This document shows, in pieces, positions 15,872 to 24,121 of a stretch of 64,000 nt of DNA; position 1 is the stretch's first letter; each line of letters opens with the position of its first letter. The position numbers and the translations under genes were made by a program. Below the pieces are notes generated by a model. That model did not search any database. It was not told the DNA's origin and was given only the letters and a program-made list of their open reading frames with translations. The stretch lies in the NCBI RefSeq assembly GCF_003339505.1, contig NZ_QPIW01000038.1, positions 1 to 64,000 of the forward strand. The letters run 5' to 3'. This DNA comes from Runella aurantiaca (lineage in GTDB: Bacteria; Bacteroidota; Bacteroidia; Cytophagales; Spirosomataceae).

Positions 15872-18800
15872 CTATTTATTGTTGAAATAATTGAGTTGAA
15901 TAACGGCCTCATTCAGGTTCCGAATGGCTTCTACGTAGTCGTTTCTGACGGTGGTGGCCTGATTTACCAATTGCACCCATTCGAGGTAATTGATATTTCC
16001 CGCAAACAACTGTTGGTTGGCCGTGGTCGTAATCAAACGGGCGTTGGCCAAGGCCGTATTTTCAAAATAAGCCACCGTTTGAGAGAATTTATTGTGCTGA
16101 TTTTGAGCCGTTTTATACTCAGTATCCAATGATTGAAAACCCACCGAATAATTACTTTCAGCCACGAGTTGCAGCACTTTGGCACTGTTGATTTGGGCTT
16201 TTTGGGCCGTCGTAAAAATAGGAATCCCAACCCCCAACTGCACCGACTGAAATCGGTGAAGGCCCGAATAGGTTTTATTGTCAGCCCCCACGCCCCGAAT
16301 GCTGCCGTTGTTGTACATCACCGAAAGGTTGGGAAGAAATCGTGCTTTTTCGACCTCAACCGAAGCCGCCGCAATGGCTCGTTGTTGTTTCAATAATTGT
16401 ATGAATGGATGTTCGTTTAACGACAATTCAGTGGCCGTTCGGGCAAGTTTGAAGTTATTGGCAGAAGGGGTAAAAGTAGTGGACGTATTGAGCAACAACT
16501 GAAACTGCAACTGCATCATGTCGATATCCTGCAAAAGCTGATTGAGTTGCGTCGTAATTTGTCCCAATTGGGTTTCTGCGGTTGCTTTTTCCAGCACGTT
16601 GCTTTCGCCTTTCGACAAACGCAACTCGGCCCTTTTGAAAAAATCGGTGTAAAGCGTGTCGGCAAATTGCAGCAATTGTTGCTTTTGCTGTAAATACAGT
16701 AATCCGTAAAAAACCTGCGTCACCTGTTTTTTTAACAAAACTTCTCGTACGTTGACCGCCAGAATGCTTCGTTTCCATTCTTCGTTCAACAGATTTTTTT
16801 TTGTGTTATAGACTTTCGGAAAACTGAACGCCTGTCCGATGCCGATTTTTGAGTCCACATACGCACTGTTGATTTGCCCAATTTCGGCGGTGGCATTGGC
16901 CTGCGGTAAGTTCCTGGCCGTTTTCAGCAACGCCTGTTGGTAGGTCGAAATCAGTTTTTCATTTTTTACCAACAGGTTGTTTTTCAAGGCTGTATCAATG
17001 GCCGCTTGCAAGGTAATGGGCATTTGGGCTTGGGTATGATTGCTCCAAAGGGAGAATCCTAAAAGCAGAATGGTTGTGGCCGTTGCTATTTTAGGAGGTT
17101 TTACCCCCACTTTTTCAAAAACCATGTACAAAACGGGCAGCACAAACAGCGTCAAAAACGTAGCAATTAGCAGCCCGCCAATCACGACCGTAGCCAAGGG
17201 GCGTTGTACTTCGGCCCCTGCGCCGTTGCTGAGGGCCATCGGCAAAAAGCCTAAGGACGCCACAAAAGCCGTCATCAAAACGGGACGAAGCCGCACTTTT
17301 GTGCCATCCAAAATAATGCTTTTTGTATCTTCCAATCCGCTTGCTTTGAGACGATTAAACTCAGCAATCAGTACAATGCCGTTCAAAACCGCCACGCCAA
17401 ACAAAGCAATAAACCCTACCCCTGCACTGATGCTGAACGGCATCCCCCGCATCGCCAAAAACAAAATACCGCCAATGGCCGACAGCGGAATAGCCGAGTA
17501 AATCAGTAGGCCTTGCTTGACGGAATTGAAGGCAAAAAAGAGCAATAAAAATATCAATATCAGCGACACGGGTACGGCAATCATCAGGCGTTCTTTGGCG
17601 GCGTTGAGGTTTTCAAATGCTCCGCCGTAGGTCACATAATAGCCGGTAGGAAAGCGCAATTGCTTATCTACCTTGGCTTGCAGTTCGGTCACAATCGTCT
17701 GCACGTCGCGGCCACGAACGTTGAACCCTACAACAATTCGTCGTTTGGCATCTTCGCGTTGAATTTGATTGGGTCCTTCTTTGATTTGAACATCAGCCAA
17801 TTGATACAGCGGAATTTGTGTGCCTTGTGGCGTAGGAATCAGCAGGTTTTGCACTGCGGTCACGTCCTTTTTCTGCTCGCCGCTGAGGCGTACGACCAAA
17901 TCAAACCGCTTTTCACCCTCAAAAACCATCCCGCTGCTTTGCCCCGCAAAAGCCGTATTGACCACTCGGTTGATGTCGGCAATGTTGAGATTGTATTGAG
18001 CAATGGCATTTCGGTTGTACTGAATAATGATTTGCGGCATTCCCGATACTGCCTCTACATACAAGTTTTTTGCCCCTTCCACGGTATTGATGAGACCGCC
18101 CAGTTTATGGGCATAAGCCGCCAAGGTATCCAAATCTTCCCCAAAAATCTTGCAAACCACGTCTTGCCGCGCCCCCGTCATCAGTTCGTTGAAACGCATC
18201 TGAACAGGATACTGAAAACCTGCTGTCACGCCGGGGATTTCGGCCAAGGCCGTTCCCATTTTTTCGGCCAATTCGTTAAAGGTTTTCGCCGAGGTCCACT
18301 CGTTTTTGTCCTTTAAAATCACCATCATATCGCTGGCTTCCATTGGCATAGGGTCGGTGGGAACTTCTCCGCTACCTATTTTGGTCACCACTTTTTCCAC
18401 TTCGGGGAAACGGCTTTTGAGAATGTGGGCCGCTTTTTGGGTATTGGCAATGGTTGTGGTCAAGTTGCTTCCTGTCAGCACCCGCGTGTCCACCGCAAAA
18501 TCGCCTTCTTCCAAGGCAGGAATGAACTCGCCGCCCAAGGTTGAGAAAACAAAAAGAGCCAAAACAAAAAGGGAAATGGTAGCGATTAAGACCGTTTTAG
18601 GAAAATCAACGACTTTATTCAGCGCATTTTGATAGGCATTTTCTACCTTGGCCATGAGTCGGTCTGAGAAGTTGAGGTCGTGTTTGATTTTCTTGCTCAA
18701 AAACACCGAACTCATCATGGGAATGTAGGTCAGCGACAGGATAAACGCTCCCAATAACGCAAACGCCACCGTCTGCGCCATGGGTTTAAACATCTTTCCT

Positions 18801-20218
18801 TCGATACCTTGCAGCGTAAAAATGGGCAGATACACCACCAAAATGATGATTTGACCAAATACCGCACTGTTCATCATCTTGCTGGCCGATTGGTTTACCT
18901 CAATATCCATTTGAGTTTGGCTAATCTGAGAAATGCCGCTAAATTTCTTGTTATGAGACAGTTGGTGCATGACGGCTTCGACAATAATCACCGTCCCATC
19001 CACAATCAACCCAAAATCTAGCGCCCCCAAGCTCATCAAATTGCCACTGACGCCGAAGAGATTCATCATGATGATGGCAAACAACATTGCCAACGGAATG
19101 ACCGATGCTACCAAAAGTCCTGCACGAAAATTTCCGAGAAACAGCACCAAGACAAAAATGACAATCAGCGCCCCTTCCAACAGGTTTTTTTCGACGGTGC
19201 TAATGGCGTTGTTCACCATTTTGGTTCTGTCCAAAAACGGTTCAATCACTACGCCTTCGGGCAGGGTTTTCTGAATTTGGGCAATGCGCTCTTTCACTAC
19301 TTTAATCACTTCGCTGCTGTTAGCACCTTTCAACATCATCACCACCGCACCCGCTACTTCGCCTTGGTCGTTGTAGGTCATGGCCCCAAAACGAGTGGTA
19401 AAGCCGATTTTTACGTCGGCTACATCGCCGATGAACAGGGGCGTGCCACCACTGAGGCTTTTGATGGAAATGTTTTTAATGTCGTCCATGCCACCCACTA
19501 AACCTTCGCTGCGGATATACAAAACGGTGGAAGCTTTTTCGATGTACGAGCCGCCCGTATTTTGGTTGTTGTTTTCGAGGGCTTTGAAAACGTCGTTGAT
19601 GGTGATGTTGTTGGCTTGTAATTTGGCGGGGTCCACTTCGATGGAATACTGTTTGAGCTTTCCGCCAAAACTGCTGACTTCGGCCACGCCTTTGACGCCC
19701 AACAATTGCCGACGCACAATCCAATCCTGAATGGTGCGCAGGTCGGTTTCGTTGTATTTGCCTTCGTAGCCGTCTTTGGGACGCACCACGTATTGGTAAA
19801 TTTCACCCAAACCCGTCGTAACAGGGCCTAATTCTGGCACACCAACACCTTGAGGAATAACGGATTGTACTTTTTGCAAACGCTCGGCCACTTGTTGGCG
19901 TGCCCAGTAAATATCAGTTGCATCGTCAAACACAATGGTAACAAGCGACAGCCCAAATCGGGAAAAACTTCGGATTTCGTGCATTCCTGATATGTTGCTG
20001 TTGGCCTGCTCAATGGGAAACGTAACGAGACGTTCAATATCGGTAGCCCCAAAAGACGGAGCAATGGTAATGACCTGAACCTGATTGTTGGTAATGTCGG
20101 GAACGGCGTCAATGGGCAGTTTGGTAACTTCGTAGGTACCATAGCCGAGGAGGGCAATGACAAACAGCCCGATGATGAGTTTATTCCTGACGGAAAACTC
20201 GATGATTGAATTTAACAT
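15872..20218 (-). CDS. CusA/CzcA heavy-metal RND pump fused to a TolC-like domain
   Basis: 1448 residues. Residues 1 to about 1040 form a complete RND transporter of the heavy-metal efflux family; the proton-relay motif DFGLIVDGTVIIVE puts D401, D407 and E414 at the CzcA positions. Residues about 1066-1448 are an outer-membrane efflux (TolC-type) domain, starting LQAAIDTALKNNLLVKNEK and containing two coiled-coil repeats. Between them, TATTILLLGFSLWSNHTQAQ (about 1046-1065) looks like a signal peptide with a cleavage site. Such fusions occur elsewhere in Bacteroidota. Likely exports Cu(I)/Ag(I) or Co/Zn/Cd; the metal cannot be read from sequence. Confidence 0.92.
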   Translation of the reverse strand: MLNSIIEFSVRNKLIIGLFVIALLGYGTYEVTKLPIDAVPDITNNQVQVITIAPSFGATDIERLVTFPIEQANSNISGMHEIRSFSRFGLSLVTIVFDDATDIYWARQQVAERLQKVQSVIPQGVGVPELGPVTTGLGEIYQYVVRPKDGYEGKYNETDLRTIQDWIVRRQLLGVKGVAEVSSFGGKLKQYSIEVDPAKLQANNITINDVFKALENNNQNTGGSYIEKASTVLYIRSEGLVGGMDDIKNISIKSLSGGTPLFIGDVADVKIGFTTRFGAMTYNDQGEVAGAVVMMLKGANSSEVIKVVKERIAQIQKTLPEGVVIEPFLDRTKMVNNAISTVEKNLLEGALIVIFVLVLFLGNFRAGLLVASVIPLAMLFAIIMMNLFGVSGNLMSLGALDFGLIVDGTVIIVEAVMHQLSHNKKFSGISQISQTQMDIEVNQSASKMMNSAVFGQIIILVVYLPIFTLQGIEGKMFKPMAQTVAFALLGAFILSLTYIPMMSSVFLSKKIKHDLNFSDRLMAKVENAYQNALNKVVDFPKTVLIATISLFVLALFVFSTLGGEFIPALEEGDFAVDTRVLTGSNLTTTIANTQKAAHILKSRFPEVEKVVTKIGSGEVPTDPMPMEASDMMVILKDKNEWTSAKTFNELAEKMGTALAEIPGVTAGFQYPVQMRFNELMTGARQDVVCKIFGEDLDTLAAYAHKLGGLINTVEGAKNLYVEAVSGMPQIIIQYNRNAIAQYNLNIADINRVVNTAFAGQSSGMVFEGEKRFDLVVRLSGEQKKDVTAVQNLLIPTPQGTQIPLYQLADVQIKEGPNQIQREDAKRRIVVGFNVRGRDVQTIVTELQAKVDKQLRFPTGYYVTYGGAFENLNAAKERLMIAVPVSLILIFLLLFFAFNSVKQGLLIYSAIPLSAIGGILFLAMRGMPFSISAGVGFIALFGVAVLNGIVLIAEFNRLKASGLEDTKSIILDGTKVRLRPVLMTAFVASLGFLPMALSNGAGAEVQRPLATVVIGGLLIATFLTLFVLPVLYMVFEKVGVKPPKIATATTILLLGFSLWSNHTQAQMPITLQAAIDTALKNNLLVKNEKLISTYQQALLKTARNLPQANATAEIGQINSAYVDSKIGIGQAFSFPKVYNTKKNLLNEEWKRSILAVNVREVLLKKQVTQVFYGLLYLQQKQQLLQFADTLYTDFFKRAELRLSKGESNVLEKATAETQLGQITTQLNQLLQDIDMMQLQFQLLLNTSTTFTPSANNFKLARTATELSLNEHPFIQLLKQQRAIAAASVEVEKARFLPNLSVMYNNGSIRGVGADNKTYSGLHRFQSVQLGVGIPIFTTAQKAQINSAKVLQLVAESNYSVGFQSLDTEYKTAQNQHNKFSQTVAYFENTALANARLITTTANQQLFAGNINYLEWVQLVNQATTVRNDYVEAIRNLNEAVIQLNYFNNK

Positions 20219-20305
20219 AAAAATAGAATTTAATGAAACAACGGAACACCTTCATCGCACTTGATGAAGGATAAATAAGGAGACATACATCTCAAAAATG
20301 TTTCA

Positions 20306-20692
20306 TTAAATGAATCGAGGTGGCTGCCAAATGGTAGAGAGGTGGGCGGCCAAAATATGTGCAGAGGTGTAATAAGAAGGATTTCCTTCTTTGATAATCG
20401 TAATGCTTGGTGATAAAGGCGTAAAACTCAAAAAGAAGTAAAAAGGGGATTGAAACGAACTGGAGTGGTCGTTTGACTGAAAAGGGAGTTGACTATCTCT
20501 CTCAGCATCGCCATCGTCTGCGTGATTGATGGCGTAGTGATTATGGAGGAATTGAAAAAATGAAATGGAAGAGTTCTTTTGCTGATGTTCCTGAAAATGC
20601 ATCACAAGCACCGGTAACTTCAACAACTGGTTGAGTTCCGTTGCTGAAAAGAGGTAGATGATTAACAAAAATCTTGAGATAAGCATTTTCAC
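20306..20692 (-). CDS. Small His-rich exported protein of the efflux operon
   Basis: 128 residues with a hydrophobic N-terminal signal segment (LISRFLLIIYLFSATELNQL). The mature part is rich in His, Asp and Ser: HFQEHQQKN, FLHNHYAINHADDGDAERD and SNDHSSS. Similar small proteins with the N-terminal motif SATEL-x-QLLKLPVL-x-x-H often precede heavy-metal RND operons in Bacteroidota, and this one is the first gene here, 87 bp upstream of the pump. A periplasmic metal-binding or delivery role, analogous to CusF, is inference; there is no CusF sequence motif. Confidence 0.65.
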   Translation of the reverse strand: MKMLISRFLLIIYLFSATELNQLLKLPVLVMHFQEHQQKNSSISFFQFLHNHYAINHADDGDAERDSQLPFQSNDHSSSFQSPFYFFLSFTPLSPSITIIKEGNPSYYTSAHILAAHLSTIWQPPRFI

Positions 20693-20921
20693 GGTGCAAA
20701 AGTAGCATTTTATAAAGATAGTTTTTGTGCTAACGCCAGAAAATGACTTAAGTCATTATGTGTATAGAGAAGCATAAAGACCGATTCCCTCCCACAGATG
20801 CGTTTTCGGGATAATCGTTGGTTGGTATTATAGAGTAAAAATTTAACAAAACAATTGCGCGAACAACCTGTTCATCAATCGTAGTATCATTTTATACTAT
20901 TGACAAAACTAAAAACCAACA

Positions 20922-21440
20922 ATGAAATCAGTTAAAAACACCATTTTCGCTTTTGCATTAAGTCTGATTGCCGTAAGTGCCATGGCGCAGAACAAAAAAG
21001 ACATCGTTGACATTGCCATTGGCTCAGCTGACCATACCACGCTGGTAGCCGCGGTAAAAGCTGCCGATTTGGTAGCCACACTCAAGGGAGCGGGGCCTTT
21101 TACCGTATTTGCACCAACCAACGCCACATTTGCTAAGTTGCCTGCTGGCACGGTAGAGACTTTGCTGAAGCCTGAAAACAAAGCAACTTTGGCGGGAATT
21201 CTTACCTACCACGTAGTAGCTGGAAATCTTGATGCTACCAAAGTAATGGCGGCAATCAAAGAAGGTATGGGAAAAGTTGTATTGACAACCGTAGCAGGTG
21301 GTAAACTGACTGCTTCGATTGTGGGTGGAAAAGTGATTTTGACCGACGAAAAAGGCGGAAAAGCAACCGTAACGGCTACTGATTTGAAAGGTAGTAACGG
21401 CGTGATTCACGTGATTGATACGGTAGTAATGCCTAAGTAA
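20922..21440 (+). CDS. Secreted fasciclin (FAS1) domain protein
   Basis: 172 residues: signal peptide ending AMAQ, then one FAS1 domain. The conserved H1 box is GPFTVFAPTNATFAKLPAG and the H2 box is VIHVIDTVVMPK; the YH motif occurs as LTYHVVAGN. Single-FAS1 secreted proteins are thought to mediate adhesion or cell-surface interactions. Monocistronic, closed by a strong terminator. The divergent gap upstream (20693-20921) holds no other gene. Confidence 0.95.
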   Translation: MKSVKNTIFAFALSLIAVSAMAQNKKDIVDIAIGSADHTTLVAAVKAADLVATLKGAGPFTVFAPTNATFAKLPAGTVETLLKPENKATLAGILTYHVVAGNLDATKVMAAIKEGMGKVVLTTVAGGKLTASIVGGKVILTDEKGGKATVTATDLKGSNGVIHVIDTVVMPK

Positions 21441-21469
21441 ACAAACACGGATTAGCAGTCCACATCATT

Positions 21470-21515
21470 GGGCGACAGGCATGGATAATTTATCCGTGAA
21501 TGTCGCCCGTTTTTG
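21470..21515 (+). terminator. Terminator of the fasciclin gene
   Basis: GGGCGACA (21470-21477) pairs with TGTCGCCC (21501-21508); an inner GGATAA/TTATCC stem extends the structure, and GTTTTTG follows. Confidence 0.8.
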
Positions 21516-21606
21516 TTAGGGTCGGTTTGTGGCGTGATAGGTGTATTTTCGTCTTATTTTTCTATTTTTACCATTGACTCTTTCATCAACGAATTTCTGC
21601 TTCCTC

Positions 21607-22863
21607 ATGCTTCTCAACAAACGCCAATTTCTCCAATCGCTGACCGGGTTAGCGGCCTTGCCTTCCATCACCATTGATGCGCTGTTGCCTGCCATTGCTT
21701 CCCAAACCCCCGAGCAAGTGGCTCAAAACGAGGAATTTTGGTCAGAATTACGAAAAGGATTTACCGTAACAAAAGACTTTATTCACCTCGAAAACGGCTA
21801 TTATGTGTTGGCGTCCAATCAAGTACTGGAATCGTATATTCAACACATTCGAGACATTAATCCCATTTCGTCGTATTATATGCGGACGCGGCAGTTTGAT
21901 GATAAATTGGCGGTGCGCAAACAATTGGCGGAATTGGTCGGTGCGTCGCACGAAGAAGTGATTATCACCCGAAATACCACTGAATCCTTGGATACCATTA
22001 TTTCGGGAATCGACTGGAAAGCGGGCGATGAAGTGGTGATGGCGGTGCAGGATTACGGAGCCATGTTGGATATGTTCAAACAACAGGCGCGTCGTTATGG
22101 CATTGTCAACAAAATCATTTCGGTGCCCAATCACCCCAAATCGGATGAAGAAATTGTAGAACTGTACGCGCAGGCCATTACGCCCAAAACGCGGCTGTTG
22201 ATGGTGTGCCACATCATTAATATTACGGGACAGATTTTGCCAGTGCAAAAAATCGCCGATATGGCCCACGCCAAAGGCGTAGAAGTAATGGTGGATGGAG
22301 CGCATGCCGTAGGTCATTTTGATTTTAAGATTCCCGACCTACACTGCGATTATTACGGCAGCAGTCTGCACAAGTGGCTGGGGTGTCCGCTGGGCGCGGG
22401 TTTGTTGTACGTCAAAAAAGATAAAATCAAGCAGATTTGGCCTTTAATTGGCGAAACAGGCTACGCCGACGATGACATTCGCAAGCTCAATCACACTGGT
22501 ACGCACCCTGTCCATACAGACTTAGCATTGGCGGATGCCATCAAATTCCACCAAAAAATCGGTATACAACGCAAAGAGGCACGCCTTCGCTATCTGCAAA
22601 GCTACTGGACGGCACAGGTCAGAAACCATCCGGGCATTGTGGTCAATACGCCCGCCGACCCCAAACGTCATGGAGCCATTGCCAACGTGGGCGTGACCAA
22701 GCTCAAACCCGCCGACCTCGCCAAAACGCTCATGGAAAAATACAAAATTTGGACCGTCGCCATTGACTACGCCAACGTCCACGGTGTACGCGTGACCCCG
22801 CACGTGTTCACCACTACCGAGGAATTGGATACGTTTGTGAAGGTGTTGAAGGAGTTGGCGTAG
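21607..22863 (+). CDS. Class V aminotransferase (isopenicillin-N epimerase-like)
   Basis: 418 residues from ATG 21607 (the longer ORF adds an unrelated hydrophobic leader). A PLP enzyme of fold type I: TRNTTESLDTIISGI binds the cofactor phosphate region, MVDGAHAVGHFDF carries the PLP-pyridine aspartate, and SSLHKWLGCPLGAG places the Schiff-base lysine at about K256. The N-terminus NKRQFLQSLTGLAALPSI resembles a Tat-type export signal with KR in place of RR, as in several Bacteroidota relatives. Substrate unknown; desulphurase or epimerase activity are the usual family annotations. Confidence 0.88.
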   Translation: MLLNKRQFLQSLTGLAALPSITIDALLPAIASQTPEQVAQNEEFWSELRKGFTVTKDFIHLENGYYVLASNQVLESYIQHIRDINPISSYYMRTRQFDDKLAVRKQLAELVGASHEEVIITRNTTESLDTIISGIDWKAGDEVVMAVQDYGAMLDMFKQQARRYGIVNKIISVPNHPKSDEEIVELYAQAITPKTRLLMVCHIINITGQILPVQKIADMAHAKGVEVMVDGAHAVGHFDFKIPDLHCDYYGSSLHKWLGCPLGAGLLYVKKDKIKQIWPLIGETGYADDDIRKLNHTGTHPVHTDLALADAIKFHQKIGIQRKEARLRYLQSYWTAQVRNHPGIVVNTPADPKRHGAIANVGVTKLKPADLAKTLMEKYKIWTVAIDYANVHGVRVTPHVFTTTEELDTFVKVLKELA

Positions 22864-22988
22864 GTGGCTTGGCTTTCTATTTCACCTCAAAAAAGTGCCC
22901 CTTTTTCCAAGCCGGGCGCGCGGGATTTTGGGCAATCAGACCCAATCAAGAAATTAAGTTGGGCGTATTTGTGGCTAGCCGACCAGCA

Positions 22989-23033
22989 AAACGTGGAGGC
23001 TGTCCAAAAAACATTTGGACAGCCTCCACGTTT
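22989..23033. terminator. 20-bp perfect bidirectional terminator hairpin
   Basis: The arms 22989-23008 and 23014-23033 are exact reverse complements (AAACGTGGAGG... and ...CCTCCACGTTT) around the loop AAACA. It lies between two convergent genes and can stop both. Confidence 0.85.
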
Positions 23034-23047
23034 ATATTTACTGAGAA

Positions 23048-23875
23048 TTATAATCCCGCAATCAGCTTCTGGTTCAGAACCACGTAATCGTCGTTTTTGG
23101 CTTGTTTTGCCATTTCCATCGACTTCATGGCGGTGGCTTTTGCGCCGGCTTTGTCGCCTGCTTTTGCCTGAACTTTTGCTTTCAGGTGCATTACCCAATA
23201 CGCCGTAGGTTGTGCTTCAACGGCTTTGTTGGCCCATTCCAGCGCTTTGTTGATGTCTTTGCCGTTGTCAAAATAATAGCTGGCGGCTTGGAAATACGGG
23301 CGGCTGTCTAGGGTCATGGCCGAGTTGATTTGCGCCATGATTTTAGTGTCGATGTCGGCCACTACTGGGATTTGTACGGCGGTATTTTCCCACAGGATTT
23401 GAATGTCGGCAGAAGATGCGGTTAGGTTGCCCAAAATGATGGTAAAATTCTCAATCATCATCGGCAATTTCATCGACTCTACTTTAAAGCGAGCCACATC
23501 GTCTTCTGTTTTATAGCCCGTCAAGCCACTGTTGTTGGCACCTTTGTTGATGATAATTTCCCATTCGTTGGCGGTTGGTACGGAATAAATAGCGTACGAA
23601 CCTGCTTTTACGGGCACTCCCCCCACTTTTACATCTTCTCCGAAGGTCACTTTGGTGGCGGCGTTGGCACCTGTTCTCCAGATTTTACCAAATGGCACCA
23701 AATCACCAAAAATTTTGCGGCCTTTCGCGGCGGGGCGAGAATAAGTGATTTCGATGGAAGAAAGCGCAAAGTCCTGCTTGAGGGTTTGGGTTGGACTAGG
23801 AGCGGGTGTCTTGATTCCCTGGGCCGATGCGCCTACTGAAAATAGAACAAAAAGAAGTACAACAACTTTTTTCAT
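23048..23875 (-). CDS. DUF2911 secreted protein with TPR-like C-terminus
   Basis: 275 residues with a signal peptide ending ASAQ. The DUF2911 domain covers about residues 35-180: SSIEITYSRPAAKGRKIFGD, then LVPFGKIWRTGANAATKVTF and GGVPVKAGSYAIYSVPT. The remaining 90 residues form helical repeats (AASYYFDNGKDINKALEWAN and AKAGDKAGAKATAMKSMEMA), TPR-like. Widespread in Bacteroidota, function unknown. Monocistronic. Confidence 0.92.
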   Translation of the reverse strand: MKKVVVLLFVLFSVGASAQGIKTPAPSPTQTLKQDFALSSIEITYSRPAAKGRKIFGDLVPFGKIWRTGANAATKVTFGEDVKVGGVPVKAGSYAIYSVPTANEWEIIINKGANNSGLTGYKTEDDVARFKVESMKLPMMIENFTIILGNLTASSADIQILWENTAVQIPVVADIDTKIMAQINSAMTLDSRPYFQAASYYFDNGKDINKALEWANKAVEAQPTAYWVMHLKAKVQAKAGDKAGAKATAMKSMEMAKQAKNDDYVVLNQKLIAGL

Positions 23876-24121
23876 TTGATTTTTGAGGGTTTTGTTTTGA
23901 TAAGTAATGTGCGTAGTCTATCGACTGTTAGCAGAAGTGTAAACTCAATTATCAGCCAAATAATTCAAAAAAATGAAGTTAAAGTGAAGCATTTGCTTGA
24001 ATAACGCAAGTGAGTACTGATTTATATCATCATTTTCATGGGGAGAAATGTCGATTTTTGAAGGGTTGGGAATGCGTTTATATCCCTTCGTCGAATCATT
24101 TATTAAAACACTGTTTTCCAC

